Assembly: GCA_964542875.1 (NCBI GenBank)
Contig: CAZIWA010000074.1
Coordinates: 1-27,555, forward strand
DNA length: 27,555 nucleotides
Origin: CAZGOM01 sp964542875
GTDB lineage: Bacteria > Planctomycetota > Phycisphaerae > Phycisphaerales > Phycisphaeraceae
Direction: 5' to 3'
Part shown: positions 16,905 through 22,926 of the stretch, one piece after another
Layout: every line of letters begins with the position of its first letter
Numbering within the stretch: position 1 is the first letter of the stretch
Program-made: the position numbers and the translations under genes
The notes under the pieces: model-generated
What the model saw: the letters and a program-made list of their open reading frames with translations, nothing else
Databases searched by the model: none
Told to the model about the DNA's origin: nothing

Positions 16905-17587
16905 AAACCGCATTTCCGATTCTCCGCCTCTATTTCAAAGCCGGCTTGAGCATCACCGCCATCCCGATCGTGACGATGCTCATTCTGACACCCATCTATC
17001 CCACCATCCCCGCGGGGTTTTTCAGTATTAATGCGTTCATTTTCTTTCTCATGTCTATCGCGTTCGCCTTTCGCTTCCGCGCAGTGGATAACCAGCTTCT
17101 GGCCATCGGCCTCTCTCCCGCACGCCGGCTGAACTTCATGTACCTAAGCCGCGCCCTGCCCCTGGGCCTCGTCGCCTTCACCACGCTTGTTTTAATGGCG
17201 CTGACCACCTACCCACCCTTCCCCAGAGTCTATTTCAGCGGCATGCCTTTTCGCGACTTAAACGACAGCTTCCCAAATCCCTTCTTACCCTGTTACCTCT
17301 TTGTGCACCTGGCTATTGCCGCCTTCGGCACCTCGCTCCTTTGGGTGGATCTTCAAGCGCGCCGTCTCGCCGGCATGGACCCCGTTGACTCCACAGTCCT
17401 CTTCATTGTTGGGCAATTCTGCATCTATGTGGGGCTCGCGGCCCTGCCCTATCTTGTCGGCTTACACGGCCCGCTAATCTCCCGGCAATCCGCGACATTC
17501 TTTCTGGGCATCAGTCTTATGATCGTGTTTTTATTCAGCCGGGCATGGTCCACCCACCACCTCTTAAAAAATTCGGAGGTCGCGTGA
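16901..17587 (+). CDS. Module 6 permease-like protein S6
   Basis: A 228-residue six-helix protein of the S series: MKTAFPILRLYFKAG start, RFRAVDNQLLAIGLSPARRL (58-77), WVDLQARRLAGMDPVDS (148-164) and C-terminal LLKNSEVA. The five extra residues lie between helices 3 and 4. It overlaps L5 by ATGA and the next small gene by TGATG, and GGAGGT precedes that next start. It is the last complete S gene, and its partner lacks the large domain. Probable permease subunit; all motifs expected of the series are intact, so it looks functional. Confidence 0.82.
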   Translation: MKTAFPILRLYFKAGLSITAIPIVTMLILTPIYPTIPAGFFSINAFIFFLMSIAFAFRFRAVDNQLLAIGLSPARRLNFMYLSRALPLGLVAFTTLVLMALTTYPPFPRVYFSGMPFRDLNDSFPNPFLPCYLFVHLAIAAFGTSLLWVDLQARRLAGMDPVDSTVLFIVGQFCIYVGLAALPYLVGLHGPLISRQSATFFLGISLMIVFLFSRAWSTHHLLKNSEVA

Positions 17588-17943
17588 TGAGTTACTGGCC
17601 CTTTTTTTTCGTCCTCTATTGCTTGCTTCCCCTGGCGGCCACCATCGCATTGATCTGGCTGCTTTTTCGCGAAGTCCGCCGCCAGCCTTGCCGCTCCATG
17701 AACGTACGCCTGGCGGACGCACTCTTGATGGCCTCCATTTCTGGATACATCATCGTCCACATGGTCATCTACTTTGTTCCCGACTCTCGCCGGGAAAATA
17801 ATTTCTTCTATTATTCCGTTGCCGTTGTGACCTTTACCGCCTGCATGGCCACCCTCTGCATCGTCGCAGACTACCGACGCTCCGCCATGTGCCTGTACGG
17901 CCTTGTCCTGGCCATCGCGGTCGCTCGCGCCTACATCTTTTGA
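17587..17943 (+). CDS. Module 6 truncated L protein (membrane part only)
   Basis: A 118-residue protein matching only the N-terminal membrane segment of the L series: helix 1 (5-27), basic loop REVRRQPCRSMN, motif VRLADA (40-45), helices near 43-64, 76-95 and 101-117, and the DYRR turn between helices 3 and 4. It stops inside or right at the end of helix 4 (AVARAYIF), where other L proteins continue for ~680 residues. Only 68 bp separate the stop from the convergent coaX gene, so no decayed remainder of the large domain is present; it was deleted or never existed. Start at 17587 is set by the TGATG junction and a GGAGGT sequence. It may be a working short subunit or the broken end of the array. 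Confidence 0.75.
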   Translation: MSYWPFFFVLYCLLPLAATIALIWLLFREVRRQPCRSMNVRLADALLMASISGYIIVHMVIYFVPDSRRENNFFYYSVAVVTFTACMATLCIVADYRRSAMCLYGLVLAIAVARAYIF

Positions 17944-17950
17944 TTGGTAA

Positions 17951-17995
17951 GCACACCGCCTACGCGGTTGCGCCCGTTTCTAGTGAGTCTCTCAC
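17951..17995. other. Convergent intergenic with two small hairpins
   Basis: Between the end of the array and the end of coaX lie ACCGC-CTAC-GCGGT (17955-17968) and GTGAG-TCT-CTCAC (17983-17995). Neither has a T-run, so termination here is not convincingly intrinsic; Rho-dependent termination of the long operon is possible. Confidence 0.35.
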
Positions 17996-18011
17996 CCTCG
18001 CACCGCCGCAT

Positions 18012-18788
18012 TTACTCCGGCCCGCCACCTTCAAGCGACACCTTCGCCGTCACCAGGATTCCCTGCAGCGTCAGGTCCGGCACGATCCGGTCGATCAAAT
18101 CAAAATCCTCAAACAGCAGGTTCGCATCGCCGCCCGTCGCCACCACCATGGGGAAGGTACCCACCTGCTGTGCGTACTGCTCCACCAGCTCGCGTACCAT
18201 GCCGCGGATGCCGTGGTACACGCCGGACAGCATCGCCTGCGTCGTATTGTGCCCGATGGCCTCACCCGGCTTGTTAAGCTCGATCTCCGGCAGTTGCGCC
18301 GTGCCCTGCGTCATCGCCTTAAGCATCATGCGCGCGCCTGGGGCAATCGCCCCGCCGTGGAAGGTGCCTGCCCCGTCGACAAAATCGATCGTGATCGCCG
18401 TACCCGCATCTACGATCACACACGCCTGCTTCAACACGTGGTACGCCGCAGCGGCAGCCAGCAGCCGGTCTTCACCCACAATCGTTTCCGGGTCCAGTTG
18501 CCGGCCCACGGGAATGTCCATGTCGATCTCGGTCCGGAAGATCTGTGTGTTGAGCGCGCCGGCCGCCCAGCCCACCAGCTTGTCCGCCACAGGCGGATTC
18601 ACCGAGGCCACCACCACCACCGGGTCCGCCAGATCCTTGATCCGGTCCCACGCCTGCTGAAGCGTCACCTGCTGCGCGGCGTTATCGCTGGCCCGGATGA
18701 TCAGCGTCTCAGAAAGCTGACCCTCCACGTAAATGCCCGCTTGAACGTTGGTGTTCCCGATGTTGATCGCCAGAAGGTTGTATGACAT
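18012..18788 (-). CDS. coaX: Type III pantothenate kinase
   Basis: A 258-residue cytoplasmic enzyme of the ASKHA fold that phosphorylates pantothenate with ATP, the first step of coenzyme A synthesis. Motifs visible: NIGNTN (9-14, phosphate loop), GEDR (105-108, with the presumed catalytic Asp107), VDAGTAITID (126-135) and GGAIAPG (145-151). Length is normal for CoaX. One oddity is that the first motif has Asn9 where most family members have Asp in DxGNT. It is the third gene of an rpmA-obgE-coaX row on the minus strand, 134 bp downstream of obgE. A palindromic repeat sits in that gap. Biotin-ligase fusion, seen in some relatives, is absent. Confidence 0.92.
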   Translation of the reverse strand: MSYNLLAINIGNTNVQAGIYVEGQLSETLIIRASDNAAQQVTLQQAWDRIKDLADPVVVVASVNPPVADKLVGWAAGALNTQIFRTEIDMDIPVGRQLDPETIVGEDRLLAAAAAYHVLKQACVIVDAGTAITIDFVDGAGTFHGGAIAPGARMMLKAMTQGTAQLPEIELNKPGEAIGHNTTQAMLSGVYHGIRGMVRELVEQYAQQVGTFPMVVATGGDANLLFEDFDLIDRIVPDLTLQGILVTAKVSLEGGGPE

Positions 18789-18831
18789 GGTCTGATTTTA
18801 GGCTTGATGTTTGAATGCTGCGTCTTTCCGT

Positions 18832-18872
18832 CCCCCCTCTCCCTTGGGAGAGGGCCCGGGTAAGGGCCACGC
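18832..18872. repeat. CCCTCTCCC palindromic intergenic repeat
   Basis: Arms CCCTCTCCC (18835-18843) and GGGAGAGGG (18846-18854) are perfect around a 2-nt centre, followed by CCCGGGTAAGGGCCA. The same core occurs at 1814-1846, and a degraded version at about 20223-20259. This 'CCCTCTCCC...GGGAGAGGGcYgGGGTGAGGG' layout is a widespread REP-like bacterial repeat type (family attribution from memory). It lies between obgE and coaX. Confidence 0.6.
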
Positions 18873-18922
18873 ACATTACACCCTCACCGCTCGATCACGA
18901 TCTCATTGCCCCGCCCCACCCC

Positions 18923-20170
18923 TTACGTCAAATCCTTACCCATCGCCGGCGGCTCAAAATCCTCACCCTCGTCAGATTCCCATTCATCTGAAAAGCCAGA
19001 CTCCGCATCGCCTTCGACATACTCCACCTGGTCCGGGTCCGCTGGCGGGAAGAATTCTTCATCGTCATCATCCACGCCCTCCTCGCTCATCTTCTCGCGC
19101 AGATGCTTGGGAATCGCCCTGGGGTTGGGCGGGCGGTTCATGTCCGCCACCATCGGCGCTTCTTTGGTCTTCAGTTCCTGCAGCATCTCCCAGGCCTTTT
19201 CCAACACCTGGCTCAGGCCTTCGCCCGTCGCGGATGAAATCGCCAGCACCGGGATCTTGATCTCGCTCTCGATCAATTCCTTCGCCGTCTTGCGATCCTC
19301 TTCCGTGGTCAAAAGGTCCATCTTCGTCAGCACCACCAATTGCGGCTTGGCGCCCAGAATCTTCGAGTGCTGCGAAAGCTCATCGCAGATCACCTGGTAA
19401 TTCTTCACCGGGTTGGAGTTGTCCGTCGGATCGATTTCCAGCAGGTGGATCAGCAGCCTCGTCCGTTCGATGTGCTTCAAAAACTGAATGCCCAGCCCGT
19501 GGCCGGCATGCGCACCCTCGATCAGCCCGGGGATGTCCGCCACCACCATGCGCCGTTCGCCCGGCAGGTCCGCGATCCCAAGATTGGGCTCAAGCGTCGT
19601 AAACGGATAATCCGCGATCTTCGGCCGCGCGCGGCTGATACGCGACAGCAACGTGCTCTTGCCCGCGTTGGGCTTGCCCACGATCCCGATATCCGCGATC
19701 AGCTTCAGTTCCAGCCGCACCGAAAGCTCATCGCCCGGTTCCCCAGGGGTTGATTCCGTCGGCGATTGATGCGTGGATGATTTGAAATGTTCGTTGCCCC
19801 AGCCGCCCTTGCCGCCTTTGGCGATCAGATACGACTGATTCGGCTCCGCCAGATCGACGATGAACTCACCTGTGGCTTCGTTGTACACCAGCGTGCCGAT
19901 GGGCACCCGGATCATCAGGTCCGCGCCGTCCCCGCCTGTCTTTTGCTTGATGCCCCCGTCGATCCCGCGTTCGGCGTTGTAATGGTGCTTGCCCGTCAGG
20001 TCCAGCAGTGTGTCCACCCCAGGCGTTGCCACCAGGTACACCGACCCGCCCTTGCCGCCGTCACCACCCGAAGGCCCGCCCTTGGGAATGTACTTAAACC
20101 GCTGGAACGCAACGTGCCCCGCCCCGCCGTGTCCCGCTCTGACATAGATGACTGTGCTATCGACAAGCAT
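18923..20170 (-). CDS. obgE: Obg-family GTPase
   Basis: A 415-residue GTPase acting in large-subunit ribosome assembly and stress control. Residues 1-158 are the glycine-rich Obg fold (GHGGAGHVAFQRFKY, GGPSGGDGGKGG). The G domain follows with G1 GKPNAGKST (165-173), switch I PFTTLEPN, G3 DIPG (212-215), G4 TKMD (282-285) and G5 SSATG (312-316). The C-terminus is not an OCT domain but a very acidic tail of about 60 residues (DDDDEE, DEWESDEGEDFE), as often found in Obg proteins outside Firmicutes. It lies downstream of rpmA, the usual order. Start ATG at 20170 gives the canonical N-terminus; the Shine-Dalgarno is weak. Confidence 0.96.
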   Translation of the reverse strand: MLVDSTVIYVRAGHGGAGHVAFQRFKYIPKGGPSGGDGGKGGSVYLVATPGVDTLLDLTGKHHYNAERGIDGGIKQKTGGDGADLMIRVPIGTLVYNEATGEFIVDLAEPNQSYLIAKGGKGGWGNEHFKSSTHQSPTESTPGEPGDELSVRLELKLIADIGIVGKPNAGKSTLLSRISRARPKIADYPFTTLEPNLGIADLPGERRMVVADIPGLIEGAHAGHGLGIQFLKHIERTRLLIHLLEIDPTDNSNPVKNYQVICDELSQHSKILGAKPQLVVLTKMDLLTTEEDRKTAKELIESEIKIPVLAISSATGEGLSQVLEKAWEMLQELKTKEAPMVADMNRPPNPRAIPKHLREKMSEEGVDDDDEEFFPPADPDQVEYVEGDAESGFSDEWESDEGEDFEPPAMGKDLT

Positions 20171-20222
20171 GGCTGTTTCCCAAAGGAGACCTTTGACTGA
20201 TCCAGCTCCGCTCTATCTGACC

Positions 20223-20259
20223 ACTTCTCCATCTAAGGAAGAGGGCTGGGGTGAGAGTG
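20223..20259. repeat. Decayed copy of the CCCTCTCCC repeat
   Basis: CTTCTCC-ATCTAA-GGAAGAG followed by GGCTGGGGTGAGAGTG matches the layout of the repeat at 18832-18872 with several mismatches in the left arm. It lies in the 210-bp gap between rpmA and obgE. Confidence 0.5.
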
Positions 20260-20293
20260 TTCTGAATCGCGATTCTTAAAACACCCCAAAGCA

Positions 20294-20321
20294 CAACGGG
20301 CGCCGTGAGTGACGCCCGTTG
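20294..20321 (-). terminator. Stem-loop between rpmA and obgE
   Basis: Perfect 9-bp arms CAACGGGCG (20294-20302) and CGCCCGTTG (20313-20321) surround a 10-nt loop. Read on the minus strand it comes after rpmA and is followed by TGCTTTGGGGTGTTTT, an interrupted T-rich stretch. It may act as a partial terminator that lowers obgE expression relative to the ribosomal protein gene. Confidence 0.5.
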
Positions 20322-20380
20322 ATGGTGTTCGTGTTGCCAGGCAAGTTGATTGGTCCAGGGCTTTTTAACCCCAGCCCGAA

Positions 20381-20623
20381 TCAGGCCTGCGGCTTGATGT
20401 GGACCTTCCGGCCCTGGAATTCGACAACGCCTTCCGTCAGGGCGAAGAGCGTGTAGTCCTTGCCCACGCCCACGTTCAGGCCCGGCTTGAACTGCGTGCC
20501 GCATTGACGAATGATGATGCTGCCGGTCTGGGCCTTCTGCCCGCCGTAAAGCTTAATACCACGGTATTGGGGGTTAGAGTCCCGACCGTTGGACGTGCTG
20601 CCTTGGCCCTTTTTATGTGCCAT
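20381..20623 (-). CDS. rpmA: 50S ribosomal protein L27
   Basis: An 80-residue ribosomal protein with the standard MAHKKGQGST start, whose flexible N-terminus reaches toward the peptidyl-transferase centre. The core GSIIIRQCGTQFKPGLNVGVGKDYTLFAL (34-62) is typical of L27. There is no cleavable N-terminal extension. The start is supported by GAGGTGA a few bases upstream on the minus strand. The usual upstream partner rplU (L21) is not here: the next gene upstream, on the same strand, is a dioxygenase, and rpmA has its own promoter. Confidence 0.97.
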   Translation of the reverse strand: MAHKKGQGSTSNGRDSNPQYRGIKLYGGQKAQTGSIIIRQCGTQFKPGLNVGVGKDYTLFALTEGVVEFQGRKVHIKPQA

Positions 20624-20667
20624 AAGTCACCTCAAAAGCGTTCAATTGAAACAAACCGAGACGGGAC

Positions 20668-20695
20668 AGTATACCACAATGCCCGGATTTGCCAA
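20668..20695 (-). promoter_or_regulatory. Promoter of rpmA
   Basis: On the minus strand, TTGGCA (20695-20690) and TATACT (20673-20668) are 16 bp apart with a TGTGG just before the -10. Transcription would start near 20661, about 38 nt before the rpmA ATG. This separates rpmA from the dioxygenase gene upstream. Confidence 0.6.
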
Positions 20696-20779
20696 GAGGC
20701 TGGGCAAGTCATCCCACCACAGCATATCGATACATCCCACTCCACCACGTGTCCACAAATGTACTTCTATAACGCCCCC

Positions 20780-21637
20780 TCACTTCCTCTGCTTCAAAAA
20801 CTTCATCAGCCGCTCGCTCGCTCCCGCCAATTCCTCCTGCGGCAGATTGCAGTCCATATGCGCCGTGCCAAACCGATTAAGCAGCCAGGACTTGCCATAC
20901 TGGTTCTGCATCAGGTACCGCACCCGGTCGGACGTATTCACCGACCCGCGATGCCACGTCTGGTGATTAAAAAGGTAGATATCCCCCGCTTTGGCGTACA
21001 CATTCACCGGCCCGCGGCCTTCAAACACCGGGTCGGGCACATCCTGCTTCCCGCGCCCGCCGGGTACTTCCCGCCCGGAATAGTGGCTCCCCGGCACAAT
21101 CTGCGTCGGACCATGCTCAGGACCATCAATGTCCGATAACGCAATCTGAAAACTGAACCACTGCACCGGCATCTTGATCCTCGGATCATGCCTTGCCACC
21201 TCCGCCGGCAGCGGAAACTCCACATGGTCATCCACGTGCCAGCCGTTGATCCCCGTATCCTTCCCGCTCCGAATCACGTTCTGCCCGCAAAAACAGAAAT
21301 TGGGCCCCAAAACCGCCTCGGCAATCTGCAAAAACGGCTCCCGCACCAGCATGTCGCAAAACGCCCGGTCCACGGACTGCGTATGTCGCAGCACCGGCGC
21401 ATTAAACACTGGCCCCACGTAATACTTGCGCTCCTGGTTATCACCCCCCGCCACCGCCCGGTCAGTGATCTCTCGCAATGCCTGCACCTCGCCAGGCGTA
21501 AGCACCCCTGGAATCACCGCAACCCCCTCCCGGTAAAACACTTCCAGCGCTTTTGCCAAAGCTTCCTCACCGAGTTTTTCCCCGGGAAGAATCGCCGAAC
21601 TCGCACCCACCGCCGTCGTCGTTGCTGTCGCTGTCAT
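20780..21637 (-). CDS. Phytanoyl-CoA dioxygenase (PhyH) family protein
   Basis: A 285-residue non-heme Fe(II)/2-oxoglutarate oxygenase. The metal triad is visible: H134 and D136 in GWHVDDH, and distal H229 in FNHQTWHRGSVN, with R238/R240 in SDRVRYL as the 2-oxoglutarate contact. The text IVPGSHYSGREVPGG is typical of the family. Planctomycetes carry many PhyH paralogues of unknown substrate, so a specific reaction cannot be given. Start ATG at 21637 is chosen because AAAGGTGA lies just upstream on the minus strand; the longer frame to 21676 would cover that signal. It is divergent from an AraC regulator gene, suggesting that this regulator controls it. Confidence 0.87.
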   Translation of the reverse strand: MTATATTTAVGASSAILPGEKLGEEALAKALEVFYREGVAVIPGVLTPGEVQALREITDRAVAGGDNQERKYYVGPVFNAPVLRHTQSVDRAFCDMLVREPFLQIAEAVLGPNFCFCGQNVIRSGKDTGINGWHVDDHVEFPLPAEVARHDPRIKMPVQWFSFQIALSDIDGPEHGPTQIVPGSHYSGREVPGGRGKQDVPDPVFEGRGPVNVYAKAGDIYLFNHQTWHRGSVNTSDRVRYLMQNQYGKSWLLNRFGTAHMDCNLPQEELAGASERLMKFLKQRK

Positions 21638-21804
21638 AAAAATCACCTTTGGAAGAATGGTTGGAACCTGATACAACCAACCTATCCTCGGTTAACCCGA
21701 GATTTATCCGATTGTCACCCTCTCTTATCTGGCTTTCCGACTTTTACACCCTAACATCCCTCTTCAACTCTTCCGGCCCGGGACTCCGGACACGGGACTT
21801 CCTC
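21638..21804. promoter_or_regulatory. Divergent control region phyH / araC
   Basis: This 167-bp space must hold the promoters of both divergent genes. The most regular element is the inverted repeat CTCGG-TTAAC-CCGAG (21687-21701), about 50 bp upstream of the dioxygenase start. It is short and may be chance; AraC sites are often direct repeats instead. I cannot assign -35/-10 boxes with confidence. Confidence 0.35.
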
Positions 21805-22656
21805 ATGCGCCATCCCACCCTAAACGCCCCCCTGATGAACATCCCCTTCTCCGCGGGGCGCTTCACCGTGGGCGAATACAAAATGCCCGGCTTTGTCCGC
21901 CGAAATGAAATCGCCCTGCATCTGGTTCTGCAAGGCCAGGTGCAAGTATTAGTCTCTACCGGTGAAAGCTTTATGATTCCTCCCGGCCGCCTCGCCATCT
22001 CCTGGGGCGCCATCCCTCACCGGGCCAATTATCTCTCCCCGCTCAACGATCTTCTCTCCATCAGCTTCCCGCTTTCCTGGTTTCTCTCCTGGAATCTCCC
22101 CGCCGGCTTCACCCGGGCGATCATGTCCGGGCGCACCCTTGCCGAGCCAAGCCCGGCCCGGCTCATCACCGACGCCCCCCTCCTGGACCGCTGGTGCCAC
22201 GACCTGAAAAACCCCACGCCCGAGGCCCGCCGCGTGGTCTTGCTGGAACTGGAGGCCCGCGTGAACCGCCTGGCCATGGACATCGACCCCAGCGCCACCT
22301 CTCAGCCCATGCCTCACCCGTCCGGCGCCCCCGACGCCGTGCAGAAAATGATCACCTTCATCGCCCAAAACGCCGGCCGCCCCGTCTCAGTCAGCCAGGT
22401 CACCGCCAGTGTGAACCTCCATCCGGATTACGGCTCCCGGCTCTTTCAGCGGGCCACCGGCACCGGCCTGCTGGACTTCATCAATCAGCACCGTGTGGCC
22501 AGCGCCCAGGGCCTGCTGGCCTGCACGGACGCAAAAATCGCCGATATCGCCCGCGCCGCGGGCTTCGGCTCCGTCTCCCAGTTCCACGCCGTCTTCGAGC
22601 GTTACGCCAAAACCACTCCCGGTGCTTATCGAAACGCTAACCAACAGCGTGGATAG
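21805..22656 (+). CDS. AraC-family regulator, MelR-like
   Basis: A 283-residue regulator. The N-terminal cupin-like sensing domain (about 1-150) contains IALHLVLQGQVQVLVSTGESFMIPPGRLAISWGAIPHRANY and then SFPLSWFLSWNLP, which resembles the sugar-binding domain of MelR. The C-terminal ~100 residues carry two helix-turn-helix units: VSVSQVTASVNLHPDYGSRLFQ and KIADIARAAGFGSVSQFHAVFERYAKTTPGAYR, the AraC signature. ATG at 21805 is preferred over 21649, since the extra 52 residues look unstructured and run across the intergenic control region. No strong Shine-Dalgarno is seen. A carbohydrate effector is likely for this class but unproven. Confidence 0.88.
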   Translation: MRHPTLNAPLMNIPFSAGRFTVGEYKMPGFVRRNEIALHLVLQGQVQVLVSTGESFMIPPGRLAISWGAIPHRANYLSPLNDLLSISFPLSWFLSWNLPAGFTRAIMSGRTLAEPSPARLITDAPLLDRWCHDLKNPTPEARRVVLLELEARVNRLAMDIDPSATSQPMPHPSGAPDAVQKMITFIAQNAGRPVSVSQVTASVNLHPDYGSRLFQRATGTGLLDFINQHRVASAQGLLACTDAKIADIARAAGFGSVSQFHAVFERYAKTTPGAYRNANQQRG

Positions 22657-22926
22657 CATGGGGTAAAGTCGTGGACACCCCAGCCACCCTGGCCTTTTGT
22701 CGATAAGATCAGGCCCGCCCGAACCAAACCGCTCGTTCAGGCGTATAGACATCATGCCTTCACGGCATGCCGGGTGGATCAACCGGGGGACTTCTGGCTA
22801 TCATTTCCAAAGCCAGCAATGGTTTACGTGAGAGCCCAGGTACGCGTAAAGTAGTTTGGCAACGGTAGAAGAGTTACGTCTGGTACGGACTGGAAAACCA
22901 AAGTTAGAGAGAGACGAGGCATCGGC
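22657..22926. promoter_or_regulatory. Upstream region of the P-type ATPase gene
   Basis: A 270-bp gene-free stretch with two clean inverted repeats: CATGCC-TTCAC-GGCATG (22753-22769) and CTGGCT...AGCCAG (22794-22816, 11-nt spacer), and between them a near-palindrome CCGGGTGGATCAACCGGG (22770-22787). These may be operator or leader structures. GACGAGG just before the ATG at 22927 is the likely ribosome-binding site. No riboswitch class is recognised. Confidence 0.4.

Noticed and set aside
17889..18785. 298-codon plus-strand open frame opposite coaX
   Set aside because: It is the antisense shadow of a convincing pantothenate kinase; the translation is His/Arg-rich with no domain.
21649..21804. 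Longer N-terminus of the AraC regulator
   Set aside because: It would code through the divergent control region, and the residues look random; ATG 21805 directly precedes the conserved sensing domain.
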